The notes under the pieces were generated by a model. That model did no database searches. It saw only the letters and a list, made by a program, of their open reading frames with translations, and had not been told where the DNA came from. The translations under genes and the position numbers were made by a program. From Nitrobacter winogradskyi (lineage in GTDB: Bacteria; Pseudomonadota; Alphaproteobacteria; Rhizobiales; Xanthobacteraceae): a DNA stretch of 64,000 nucleotides. This document shows, piece by piece, positions 8,133 through 17,000 of the stretch (its first letter is position 1; each line of letters begins with the position of its first letter). The stretch covers positions 1 through 64,000 of the forward strand of contig NZ_BJNF01000029.1 in the NCBI RefSeq assembly GCF_006539545.1, read 5' to 3'.

Positions 8133-8496
8133 AAATGAAGCCATCCTCGCCTTTTCCGCGCTCGCCCAGCCGACCCGCCTGGAGGTGTTCCGTCTCCTCA
8201 TGGTGCATGAGCCCAGTGGCTTGCCTGCCGGCGAGATCGCGCGCCGCCTAGCCGTGCCGCACAACACCATGTCGACGCACCTCGCGATCTTGACCCGGGC
8301 CGGGCTTATCGAGGCCGAGCGAGAGAGCCGATCTATCGTCTACCGCGCGCAGCTCGAGGCGGTGCGAAGTCTGGCCGGCTTCCTCGTCAAGGATTGCTGC
8401 GGCGGCCGACCAGAGTTGTGCGCGCCGCTGATCGCCGATCTTTCGCCCTGCTGCTCACCCCAAACGACCCCGTCGAAGGAAGTCATCCATGGCTGA
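8125..8496 (+). CDS. arsR: ArsR-family arsenite-responsive repressor
   Basis: 123 residues, winged helix (GEIARRLAVPHNTMSTHLAI as recognition helix-turn-helix). Candidate arsenite ligands are at the C-terminal side: Cys91-Cys92 and Cys99 in DCCGGRPELC, with a further Cys109-Cys110 pair. This differs from the E. coli-type site in the DNA-binding helix. No Shine-Dalgarno is visible because the start is inside the operator dyad; the message may be leaderless. It heads the ars operon and overlaps the next gene by eight bases. Expected to repress the operon until arsenite binds. Confidence 0.9.
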   Translation: METNEAILAFSALAQPTRLEVFRLLMVHEPSGLPAGEIARRLAVPHNTMSTHLAILTRAGLIEAERESRSIVYRAQLEAVRSLAGFLVKDCCGGRPELCAPLIADLSPCCSPQTTPSKEVIHG

Positions 8497-9016
8497 CCGT
8501 ATCTATAACGTGCTGTTCCTTTGTACGGGCAATTCTGCCCGATCCATTCTGGCCGAAAGCATCTTGCGTAAGGATGGCGCCAGTCACTTCCGTGCCTTCT
8601 CGGCCGGAAGCGATCCGAAAGGCCGGATAAATCCGCTCGCGCTGAAGGTGCTCGACAGCTTCGACTATCCGACCGACGGCCTCCGCTCCAAGAGCTGGGA
8701 GGAGTTCGCCAAGCCCGACGCCCCGACCATGGATTTCGTGTTCACCGTTTGCGACAACGCCGCTGGCGAGACCTGTCCCGTTTGGCCGGGTCAGCCGATG
8801 ACGGCGCATTGGGGGATCGAGGATCCGGCTGCGGTCGAAGGCTCCGACGTCCAGAAGGAAGCCGCCTTCGTCACCGCGTTTCGCTATATGAAGACGCGCA
8901 TCGGCGTGTTCGCGGCGCTGCCGCTGGACAGCCTCGACAAGATCGCACTCGGCACGAAGCTGCGCGAGATCGGCCAAAGCGAAGGCACGACGTCGCCTCG
9001 CACGAGCGCCGCATGA
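8489..9016 (+). CDS. arsC: Arsenate reductase, low-molecular-weight phosphatase type
   Basis: 175 residues. The P-loop VLFLCTGNSARS gives the CX5R signature at Cys12-Arg18 used to attack arsenate. It has the LMW-PTPase fold and SWEEFAKPDAPTMDFVFTVC, whose second cysteine lies in the redox region. GGAAG lies upstream, and the start overlaps the end of arsR. It reduces arsenate to arsenite for export by Acr3. A second arsenate reductase of unrelated fold follows directly; operons with both types are known. Confidence 0.9.
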   Translation: MADRIYNVLFLCTGNSARSILAESILRKDGASHFRAFSAGSDPKGRINPLALKVLDSFDYPTDGLRSKSWEEFAKPDAPTMDFVFTVCDNAAGETCPVWPGQPMTAHWGIEDPAAVEGSDVQKEAAFVTAFRYMKTRIGVFAALPLDSLDKIALGTKLREIGQSEGTTSPRTSAA

Positions 9017-9024
9017 GGCACATC

Positions 9025-9474
9025 ATGGACGTCATCATCTACCACAATCCCGACTGCGGGACCTCGCGCAACACGTTGGCGATGATCCGCAATGCCGGTA
9101 TCGAGCCGCATGTGATCGAGTATCTGAAGACGCCGCCTTCGCGGAGGATGCTCGAGCAGCTCATCGCGCGCATGGGCATCTCATCTCGCGCGCTCCTGCG
9201 CGAGAAGGGCACGCCCTATGCGGAGCTTGGTCTGGGCGATCCGAACCTTACGAATGACCAACTCCTCGATGCGATGATGGCGCATCCGATCCTGATCAAC
9301 CGGCCGATCGTTGTGACGCCCCAGGGCGTTCGGCTCTGCCGTCCTTCCGAGGAAGTGCTCAATCTGCTGCCGCCGCAGCAGGGGCGAGTTCATCAAGGAG
9401 GATGGAGAGCGCGTGGTGGACCAAGACGGCCGCCGCGTGGCGACGGCGTGAGGAAGAGCTATGTCCACATTTGA
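9025..9474 (+). CDS. arsC: Arsenate reductase, glutaredoxin-dependent type, C-terminal frameshift
   Basis: The N-terminal 115 residues are canonical: IIYHNPDCGTSRN with catalytic Cys11, and PILINRPIVVTPQGVRLCRP carrying substrate-binding arginines. ATG 9025 has GAGG six bases upstream; ATG 9013 (overlapping the arsC stop) is an alternative. At 9381-9384 a GGGG run shifts the frame. As written the protein ends in an arginine/glycine-rich tail at 9474. With one G fewer it would continue as GEFIKEDGERVVDQDGRRV and stop at 9451, the normal family end, just before acr3. Either a sequencing error or a recent mutation; the catalytic core is intact. Confidence 0.8.
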   Translation: MDVIIYHNPDCGTSRNTLAMIRNAGIEPHVIEYLKTPPSRRMLEQLIARMGISSRALLREKGTPYAELGLGDPNLTNDQLLDAMMAHPILINRPIVVTPQGVRLCRPSEEVLNLLPPQQGRVHQGGWRARGGPRRPPRGDGVRKSYVHI

Positions 9475-10516
9475 ACGGTATCTCACCCTCTGGGTTGCTT
9501 TGTGCATCGTCGTTGGCATCGCGCTCGGGCACGTCATGCCCGGCACATTTCAGGTGATCGGTGCTGCGGAGATCGCCAAGGTCAATCTGCCCGTCGCCGT
9601 GCTGATCTGGCTGATGGTTATTCCGATGCTGCTGAAGATCGATTTCGCCGCGCTCGGCGAAGTCGGCCGCCATTGGCGCGGGATCGGCGTCACCCTGTTC
9701 ATCAATTGGGCGATCAAGCCATTCTCGATGGCGCTGCTCGGCTGGCTGTTCATTGGATACCTGTTCCGACCGTACCTGCCGGCCGGCCAGATCGATAGTT
9801 ACATTGCCGGACTCATCATCCTTGCCGCCGCGCCCTGTACGGCAATGGTGTTCGTCTGGTCCAACCTGACCAAGGGCGAACCGCATTTCACGCTGAGCCA
9901 GGTAGCGCTTAACGACGCGATCATGGTCGTGGCCTTTGCGCCGATCGTCGGCTTGCTGCTCGGGCTCTCCGCGATCACCGTGCCGTGGGGCACGCTCGCC
10001 CTGTCGGTGGTCCTCTATATCGTCATTCCGGTGATCATTGCGCAGCTTCTCCGGCGCCAACTGCTGGCGACCGGCGGGCAAACCGCGCTCGACCGGCTGT
10101 TGGCCAGGCTCGGCCCGGTCTCCCTCGTGGCGCTGCTGGCAACGCTTGTGCTGCTGTTTGGCTTCCAGGGCGAACAGATCATCGCACAGCCGCTGGTGAT
10201 CGCGCTGCTCGCCGTGCCGATCCTGATCCAGGTTTATTTCAATGCTGGTCTTGCATATCTGTTGAACCGGATTTCGGGCGAACAGCACTGCGTTGCCGGC
10301 CCCTCCGCTCTGATCGGGGCCTCCAACTTCTTCGAGTTGGCGGTCGCTGCCGCCATCAGCCTGTTCGGCTTCCAATCCGGCGCGGCGCTGGCCACCGTGG
10401 TTGGCGTGCTGATCGAAGTGCCGGTGATGCTGACTGTCGTCTGGATCGTGAACCGCTCGAAGGGGTGGTACGAGCGCGGCCAGCCAGCGCCTCGTGTCAT
10501 CGAAGAGGCGCGTTGA
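9461..10516 (+). CDS. acr3: Acr3 arsenite efflux permease
   Basis: 351 residues with ten hydrophobic segments, inner membrane. Diagnostic motifs are the [13 protein letters not shown] segment with conserved Cys126 and [13 protein letters not shown] near the C-terminus. GAGGAAGAG precedes ATG. It exports arsenite made by the two reductases; Acr3 carriers are unrelated to ArsB and need no ATPase. The next gene starts at its stop codon. Confidence 0.92.
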   Translation: MSTFERYLTLWVALCIVVGIALGHVMPGTFQVIGAAEIAKVNLPVAVLIWLMVIPMLLKIDFAALGEVGRHWRGIGVTLFINWAIKPFSMALLGWLFIGYLFRPYLPAGQIDSYIAGLIILAAAPCTAMVFVWSNLTKGEPHFTLSQVALNDAIMVVAFAPIVGLLLGLSAITVPWGTLALSVVLYIVIPVIIAQLLRRQLLATGGQTALDRLLARLGPVSLVALLATLVLLFGFQGEQIIAQPLVIALLAVPILIQVYFNAGLAYLLNRISGEQHCVAGPSALIGASNFFELAVAAAISLFGFQSGAALATVVGVLIEVPVMLTVVWIVNRSKGWYERGQPAPRVIEEAR

Positions 10517-11238
10517 TGCCCGCTTCTAAATTATCGGACTTACCGAACATCGATCCTGTTGCTTTCGAAGCTCCAGCCGCAGACGAACTTGGTTCGCAAC
10601 CGCCCGCGCACCCACCGCGCATCCTGCTGCTTTACGGCTCCCTCCGCGAGCGCTCTTTCAGTCGGTTTCAGGCACAGGAAGCCGCGCGCCTGCTGAAGGC
10701 CTTCGGCGCCGAGACCCGCATCTTCAACCCCAGCGGCCTGCCGCTTCCGGACGATGCGCCCGTCGATCATCCCAAGGTCCAGGAACTGCGCGAGCTGTCA
10801 GCTTGGTCGGAGGGGCAGGTCTGGTGCAGTCCGGAGCGTCACGGCGCCATGACGGGCATCATGAAGGCCCAGATCGACTGGATTCCCCTTTCTATCGGGG
10901 CAGTCAGACCCACACAGGGCAAGACGCTCGCGGTCATGCAGGTGAGCGGCGGATCGCAGTCCTTCAACGCCGTGAACCAAATGCGCGTTCTCGGTCGCTG
11001 GATGCGTATGATCACGATCCCGAACCAATCCTCAGTCGCCAAGGCTTATGAGCAGTTCGATGAGGACGGCCGGATGAAGCCGTCTCCGTATTATGATCGC
11101 GTCGTTGATGTCGTCGAAGAGCTGATGAAGTTCACTCTGCTGACGCGCGGCCCCTCCGCCTACCTCACCGACCGCTACAGCGAGCGCAAGGAAGCGGCGG
11201 AGAAGCTCGCCGCGCGTGTCAAACTGTCGGCGATCTGA
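10516..11238 (+). CDS. arsH: ArsH NADPH-dependent FMN flavoprotein
   Basis: 240 residues with the flavodoxin-like motif [14 protein letters not shown] (FMN phosphate loop) and [20 protein letters not shown] typical of ArsH. The ATG overlaps the acr3 stop (TGATG). Family members oxidise methylarsenite to the less toxic methylarsenate or act as NADPH:FMN reductases. Last gene of the ars operon; 100 bases later the right inverted repeat of the RIT unit begins. Confidence 0.92.
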   Translation: MPASKLSDLPNIDPVAFEAPAADELGSQPPAHPPRILLLYGSLRERSFSRFQAQEAARLLKAFGAETRIFNPSGLPLPDDAPVDHPKVQELRELSAWSEGQVWCSPERHGAMTGIMKAQIDWIPLSIGAVRPTQGKTLAVMQVSGGSQSFNAVNQMRVLGRWMRMITIPNQSSVAKAYEQFDEDGRMKPSPYYDRVVDVVEELMKFTLLTRGPSAYLTDRYSERKEAAEKLAARVKLSAI

Positions 11239-11341
11239 ACTCCACCTCCTGTGGGTGATGGTCGGTGATGCGTAGCGCAATATGCGCGCTCGACCATCGC
11301 TGCCGCTTCGGTCGAGCGCCAAGCAAAGCTGCTCAACTGTC

Positions 11342-11369
11342 CATAATCTCCCACGGATCATAATCGTGC
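11342..11369 (-). repeat. 28-bp inverted repeat, right copy
   Basis: Perfect reverse complement of 4707-4734. Read on the minus strand it encodes HDYDPWEIM, the same residues as the end of the 61-aa gene, followed by DS and a stop. Confidence 0.9.
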
Positions 11370-11379
11370 TTATACGCAC

Positions 11380-11390
11380 CTGCTCATAAT
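11380..11390 (-). repeat. ATTATGAGCAG motif, outer right copy
   Basis: Exact inverted partner of 4729-4739, facing inward. It lies just outside the 28-bp right repeat. Confidence 0.65.
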
Positions 11391-11622
11391 CACGAGTATG
11401 ACCCGTGGTCACCGGCTCATTGAGCCGGGCGACCGGTGCCGCTGGCGCTGTGCCGGATGCAAGGGAAGCTGCGCCGCGGCCGAAGCGAAATCATCGCAAT
11501 GACTTGCCAGCGCGCCCTTGCATCCGGCACGCTTCGCGGCAGGCGGGTGGCGTCCCGTCGCGGTGTGGCGATGGGCACCAACCGAAGAAAGGACCGGGCG
11601 GGATGCCCGCGTGGTGAAGAGC

Positions 11623-12549
11623 ATGGAGAAAAGTGAAATCGAAGAATTGAGAGACAGGGTCGGCTGTGCCGCCCTGCTGGAAGACGACGGCTGGAAAGTC
11701 GACGTGAAGGAAAGCACCCGACGCGCGGTGAAGTACCGCCGCGATGCGAAGATCGTCATCGTGATCCACGACGGTCGCGGTTGGTTCGATCCGTTGTCCA
11801 CGGCGAAAGGCGACGTGTTCGACCTTGCCGAGCATCTGGGCGCTCATGGTTTCCCCGAAGCGTCCGCCCGCGTTGCCGCCCTCGTGGGTTTCGTTCCCGA
11901 AGCGCCCGCGTGGGAGCGGCAGAGCCGGCCGGCGCCGGTCCATTCCGTCGCCGACCGCTGGGGACGTCGCGCCAGGCCTCGGCCCGGTTCGGCGACCTGG
12001 CGTTACCTGACGGAAGAGCGCGGAATCCCCGAATCGATCGTGGCCACGGCAGTCCAGCAGGATCTGCTGCGCGAAGGACCGCACGGCAGCATGTGGGCAG
12101 CACACCGCAATGGCGACGGCGCCCTTCTCGGCTGGGAGGAGCGTGGCCGGCAGTGGCGCGGCTTTGCCACCGGCGGCGACAAGGAGCTTCTCCGGTTTGG
12201 TCCATCGGCGGCGCCGCGGATCTGCGTCACCGAGGCAGCAATCGACGCCATGAGTCTCGCGGCAATCCAGGTGCTGCGCCCGGACACGCTCTACGTCAGC
12301 ACAGGTGGCGGCTGGTCGCCCGCAAGCGAGAAGGCTATCCGCCGGCTCGCGGAGCGGCGGGGAACCCGTCTTGTCGCCGCGACTGATAATAACCGACAGG
12401 GCGACGTCTATGCCGACCGCATTCGCGCGATCGCGGAGGAGACAGGCGCCGGGTACGCACGCTCGCGACCGCGTGCCGGCGACTGGAACGATGACTTGAA
12501 GACGCTCCTCGCGCGCATCGAAAGCGAGCCGTTGGCCAAAGCGGGATGA
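11623..12549 (+). CDS. Toprim / DUF3991-type DNA primase-like protein
   Basis: 308 residues. An N-terminal zinc-less DUF3991-like part (DIFDLAEHL-like GDVFDLAEHLGA at about 68) leads to a Toprim-like domain with ICVTEAAIDAMSLAA (the conserved glutamate) and LVAATDNNRQGDVYADRI (the D-x-D-like acidic pair). Such proteins are common on conjugative plasmids of alphaproteobacteria and are thought to prime or handle the transferred strand. ATG 11623 is likely; GTG 11611 and 11614 are in frame with no better ribosome site. Confidence 0.75.
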   Translation: MEKSEIEELRDRVGCAALLEDDGWKVDVKESTRRAVKYRRDAKIVIVIHDGRGWFDPLSTAKGDVFDLAEHLGAHGFPEASARVAALVGFVPEAPAWERQSRPAPVHSVADRWGRRARPRPGSATWRYLTEERGIPESIVATAVQQDLLREGPHGSMWAAHRNGDGALLGWEERGRQWRGFATGGDKELLRFGPSAAPRICVTEAAIDAMSLAAIQVLRPDTLYVSTGGGWSPASEKAIRRLAERRGTRLVAATDNNRQGDVYADRIRAIAEETGAGYARSRPRAGDWNDDLKTLLARIESEPLAKAG

Positions 12550-12914
12550 CGGCGCCGGACGTCTCTGTTGCTGGCGGCGCGCGTCTGACCAAAGAGCGTG
12601 GACAGGAAATCGCTTGCATCCTGCTCGCTCGCTTGCGGCGGCGCCACGCTCATCGATCCGCCAACCTGTGGCTGGTGAGGCGGACACACACATCGCGGAT
12701 CGGACGGATGTGGAAGGAGGAAAATAAGAAAGGAGCTGAACCCTGCTGCCGCATGCCCGACCGTCGCGTCAAGGGAGGCTTCGCCCGCTGCGCGGCCCTT
12801 GACCCGCCGGACCGGAGAGGCGGCCGCGAAGGAGGGGTCTGAAGGGCTGAAGAGGATGGTGAGCCGAAGGGGTGAGCCGCGCTCCGGCCCGACGAGGCTG
12901 AAAGGAGCCCGCTC
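12550..12914. other. Intergenic leader, GC-rich, no firm gene
   Basis: A frame starting ATGA on the primase stop (12546-12842) codes for about 40 plausible residues and then degenerates into low-complexity basic sequence; I do not call it. The rest is GC-rich inverted-repeat sequence (for example the arms around 12770-12830) before the DUF1419 gene. Confidence 0.5.
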
Positions 12915-13514
12915 ATGACCCCCTTATCCGTCCGCAAAGTCTTTCAAGGAATCGCCGACCGCCGGCAAATGTTTCGGATGTTCGATCGGCACGCGCAGCG
13001 CCCGAACCCTTCACCAGACGATGCACATCTTTATCGCGGGGAGTGGTTCGAGGTCGGTCAGCCCGAGCACAACTACATGTTCGAGATCCTGCCGCCGCTC
13101 TGGATGCGTGGCGATGCATTCGCAATGCGCGAATACCTCACCGGCAGCATCACCAGCGTCTTCTTCGCGCTGACGGTCGACAACAATCTGCGTTTCTTCC
13201 ACGCCTATTGTGACCTGTCGGATCGCGCCTCCTCAGAGCGCATGCGCACGGCGATCGCCGAGCGGGAATCACGGCCCGTGAAAGCGATGACGCGCGAAGA
13301 GCGGCTCGAGCACATCTGGTCGAGTACGCACGACGACTATCGCGGTTACGCCGGCGAGCGCTTCTCCAAGCATCTGTGGGGCAAGCGCACGGTGCTGTTC
13401 TACGGCGGCCAAAGGGGAACCGTGCTGAAGCTGCTCGACCAGCTCACCGATACGGAGATCTTGGCGAAGCTGCCCGTGCATCTGCGATATCTGCCCGATG
13501 CGATCGCTGCGTAA
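12915..13514 (+). CDS. DUF1419 family protein
   Basis: 199 residues, start fixed by AAAGGAGC. Features include RGEWFEVGQPEHNYMFEILP and WMRGDAFAMREYLTGSITSV, matching the plasmid-borne DUF1419 family as I remember it. No catalytic motif, signal peptide or membrane span. It sits at the head of a backbone run with DUF3085 and the methyltransferase-helicase. Role unknown. Confidence 0.7.
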   Translation: MTPLSVRKVFQGIADRRQMFRMFDRHAQRPNPSPDDAHLYRGEWFEVGQPEHNYMFEILPPLWMRGDAFAMREYLTGSITSVFFALTVDNNLRFFHAYCDLSDRASSERMRTAIAERESRPVKAMTREERLEHIWSSTHDDYRGYAGERFSKHLWGKRTVLFYGGQRGTVLKLLDQLTDTEILAKLPVHLRYLPDAIAA

Positions 13515-13525
13515 GGGAGGTGACG

Positions 13526-13924
13526 ATGTTCACGTTCCCCATCCCGGCCGTCCGCACGGTGATCGAGCGCGGTCAATCCGATGCCGCCGCCAATGGCGGC
13601 TTCCGCAATCCCTATTACGGCCTCAAGCCCGGCGAAGGTGAGAAACCAGGCCTCTGGCTGGTCGGCGACAGCGGTGTCTACATCATGGCGAACGGTAAGC
13701 TCGCTAATGGCAATCGCCCGCTTGTCGTCTATTCCGAGGAATGTCATCCAGTCGGCAACCCGGACTGGTTTGACTACAAGCGCCGCCATTTCGGCGGTGA
13801 CGACGGCATCGAGTTTCTTGATGCCGAGCAGATCCTTCCTCTCATCAAACGTGACTTCCGGTTCACCCATCTGCGCGTGCAGCTGAGCGAAGCCGAAGTC
13901 TCGCTTTCGCTCATCGCGCGCTAG
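13526..13924 (+). CDS. DUF3085 family protein
   Basis: 132 residues; AAGGGAGG precedes ATG 13526, so the longer frame inside the previous gene is rejected. Sequence includes GLWLVGDSGVYIMANGKL and VYSEECHPVGNPDWFDYKR, typical of small DUF3085 plasmid proteins. Probably a compact cytosolic fold. Function unknown; 11 bases after DUF1419 and 91 before the methyltransferase-helicase, probably one operon. Confidence 0.7.
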   Translation: MFTFPIPAVRTVIERGQSDAAANGGFRNPYYGLKPGEGEKPGLWLVGDSGVYIMANGKLANGNRPLVVYSEECHPVGNPDWFDYKRRHFGGDDGIEFLDAEQILPLIKRDFRFTHLRVQLSEAEVSLSLIAR

Positions 13925-14015
13925 CGCCCCTTCAAACCGCATCACCGTGATCATCAACGCCGCCGCCCCAATCGGCGGAAGGATGACGCGCGCCCTCACC
14001 ACAAGGAGAACTTCC

Positions 14016-17000
14016 ATGGCGCAAGACGATCCCTTCACCCTCGACCTTTTCGGCAACACGGCGCTCTCATCGGGCCTCGGGTTCGGCGTCACCGCGTTCG
14101 CCGGCGGTATCATCGCCGAGCAAGCCGATGACGATAATCCCGATCCGTCGTCACCTTCCCCCGCGCTTTCGGTCGCGGCGGTGGCGCGGTACGGATCAAC
14201 TGCTGGTCGAGAGCGAGGAACGAACTTCCACCTCGTCGGCGATCGCGCTCTGGCGAAGAGCTGGAAGGAGCGTGCACGCGACAACATCGCCGCGATCCGC
14301 CTCGCGGCAACCATCCAAGCCGAGGAGCGGCCGGCCACCGTCGAGGAGCAGGAGCGGCTGATCCGCTTTCTTGGTTTCGGCGCTTCCGAACTCGCCAACT
14401 TCGTCTTCCGCCGCCCCGGCGAGGCAGAATTCCGCCAAGGCTGGGAAGTGATCGGCGAGAACCTGCAGGATGTGGTCGACGACCTTGACCACGCCTCGCT
14501 GGTGCGCTGCACCCAATATGCGCACTTCACGCCGGAGTTCATCGTGCGGTCGATCTGGGCGGGGCTCCGGCGCCTCGGCTGGCGCGGTGGCCACGTTCTC
14601 GAGCCTGGTATCGGCACCGGGCTGTTTCCGGCGCTGATGCCCGAGGAGTTTCGCGAGGCCTCGTACGTCACCGGCGTCGAGCTCGATCCGGCGACGGCGC
14701 GCATCGCACACCTCTTGCAGCCGCGTGCACGGATCATCACCGGGGATTTCGCGCGCGCGGAGTTGCCGAGGAGTTTCGATCTCGCGATTGGCAATCCGCC
14801 TTTCTCCGATCGAACCGTGCGGTCAGATCGCGCCTATCGGTCGATGGGCCTGCGCCTGCATGATTATTTCATTGCCCGGGCGATCGACCTTTTGAAGCCA
14901 GGCGCGTTCGCCGTCTTCGTGACGAGCTCGGGCACGATGGATAAGGCAGACACATCGGCGCGCGAGCACATCGCGAAGACGGCCGACCTTATCGCCGCGA
15001 TTCGCCTGCCCGAGGGCAGTTTCCGCGCCAGCGCCGGTACCGATGTCGTCGTTGACCTCCTGTTCTTCCGCAAGCGCAAGATCGGCGATCCGGAAGATGA
15101 TCTGTCTTGGCTCGAGCTCGATGAGGTGCGGCCGGCGACCCCGGACGAGAGCGCGATACGCGTCAACCGATGGTTGGTGCGCCACCCTGACTTCGTGCTC
15201 GGCACGCACGCGCTCGCATCGGGACCGTTCGGCGAGACCTACACATGCACACCGCGTGAGGGCGAGGAACTCGAAACGACGCTCGCCGCCAGGATTGGTC
15301 TCCTTCCGGAAACGGTCTACGACGGCGAGCCCGAGGTGATCGACATCAATCCAGATGATGACGGCGACGTGGCCGACCTCGACCTGCCTCAAGATGGGCA
15401 TGTGCGCGAGGGCAGCTACTTCTTCGACAAGGCGCACGGCTTGATGCAAGTCCTCGACGGCGAACCCGTTCCGGTGACGGCGCGAAAGGGGCGCAGCGCC
15501 GACGGCATCCCGGAGAAACACGTCCGGATTATCCGCAAGCTGATCCCGATACGCGACGCCGTCCGCGAGGTGCTCAAATGCCAGGAGCTCGACCGGCAGT
15601 GGAAGGACGCGCAAGTCCGACTGCGCATCGCATGGTCGAACTTCGTCCGAGACTTCGGCCCGATCAACTTCACGACCGTCTCCATGACCGAGGAGGAAGA
15701 GACGGGCGAAGTGCGCGAGACGCACCGCCGGCCGAACATCCAACCTTTCCTTGACGACCCCGACTGCTGGCTCGTCGCCTCGATCGAGGACTACGACCTG
15801 GAGACGAACACCGGGAAGCCCGGACCGCTTTTCACCGAGCGGGTGATCGCGCCGCCGGCGGCGCCTGTGATCAACAGCGCGGCCGATGCGCTCGCCGTCG
15901 TGCTCAACGAGCGCGGTTACGTCGACATCGATCACATCGCCGAACTTTTGCATCGAGACCCTGAGGTCGTGATCGCCGAACTTGGCAGCGGTATCTACCG
16001 CGACCCGGCGGATGGATCGTGGCAGATGGCCGACTCCTATTTGTCCGGTCGTGTGCGCGAAAAGCTGAAGACGGCTGAGGCCGCCGCGGCGCTTGAGCCG
16101 GAGTACGAACGCAATGTCAACGCGCTCGCCGCCGTGCAGCCCGCCGACCTCAAGCCGTCGGATATCACCGCGCGTCTAGGTGCGCCATGGATACCAGCCT
16201 GCGACGTTGTCGCCTTCGTCAAGCAGACGATGGATGCCGAGATAAGGATCCACCACATGCCGGAATTGGCGTCATGGACCGTCGAGGCGCGGCAGCTCGG
16301 GTGGACCGCTGCGGGCACGTCGGAGTGGGGCACAGACCGCCGGCATGCGGGTGAGCTCCTCGCGGACGCGCTGAACAGTCGCGTCCCGCAGATCTTCGAT
16401 ACTGTCAAGGACGGCGATAGCGAGCGGCGCGTGCTCAATGTCGTCGACACCGAGGCCGCGAAGACAAAGCTCCAGAAGATCAAGGATGCCTTCCAGCACT
16501 GGATCTGGTCCGATCCCGACCGCACGGATCGACTGGCCCGTGTTTATAATGACCGCTTCAACAACATCGCGCCAAGAGCGTTCGACGGCTCCCATCTGAA
16601 GCTTCCGGGCGCCTCTGGCGCCTTTGTTCTTTACGGGCACCAGAAGCGCGGCATCTGGCGCATCGTCTCGGCCGGGTCGACCTATCTCGCCCACGCTGTC
16701 GGCGCCGGCAAAACCATGACGATGGCGGCCGCCGTCATGGAGCAACGTCGGCTTGGCCTGATCGCCAAGGCGATGCTTGTCGTCCCGGGGCATTGCCTGG
16801 CGCAGGCAGCCCGAGAGTTCCTCGCTCTCTATCCGAACGCGCGCATCCTTGTCGCCGACGAGACCAACTTTTCGAAGGACAAGCGGCATCGCTTCTTGTC
16901 GCGCGCGGCGACGGCGACATGGGACGCGATCATCATCACGCATTCCGCCTTCCGCTTCATCGCGGTGCCCTCGGCCTTCGAGCAGCAGATGATCCAGGAC

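Larger units (their letters stand above)
4707..11369. mobile_element. RIT (recombinase-in-trio) unit carrying an arsenic operon
   Basis: A 6.66 kb segment begins and ends with a perfect 28-bp inverted repeat (4707-4734 and 11342-11369). It contains three overlapping tyrosine recombinases on the minus strand and five ars genes on the plus strand. Three overlapping recombinases in this order and size define RIT elements, which normally contain little else. The 11-bp motif ATTATGAGCAG occurs on each outer flank pointing inward, and beside the trio pointing outward. Seen: repeats and gene content. Inferred: that recombinases and ars genes moved together. The alternative is a bare RIT element inserted beside a resident ars operon. 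Confidence 0.55.
11239..11622. other. Intergenic: right end of RIT unit and leader of the primase-like gene
   Basis: Holds the right inverted repeats (11342-11390) and a 17-bp palindrome CCGGCTCATTGAGCCGG at 11412-11428. No gene is supported; frames on both strands here lack ribosome binding sites. Confidence 0.6.

Noticed and set aside
9985-10515. N-terminal extension of arsH to 9985
   Set aside because: Overlaps acr3 out of frame; ArsH proteins begin near ATG 10516, which overlaps the acr3 stop.
12546-12842. 98-aa frame starting on the primase stop codon
   Set aside because: Only the first part has coding-like codon use; the rest is low-complexity basic sequence and no family is recognised.
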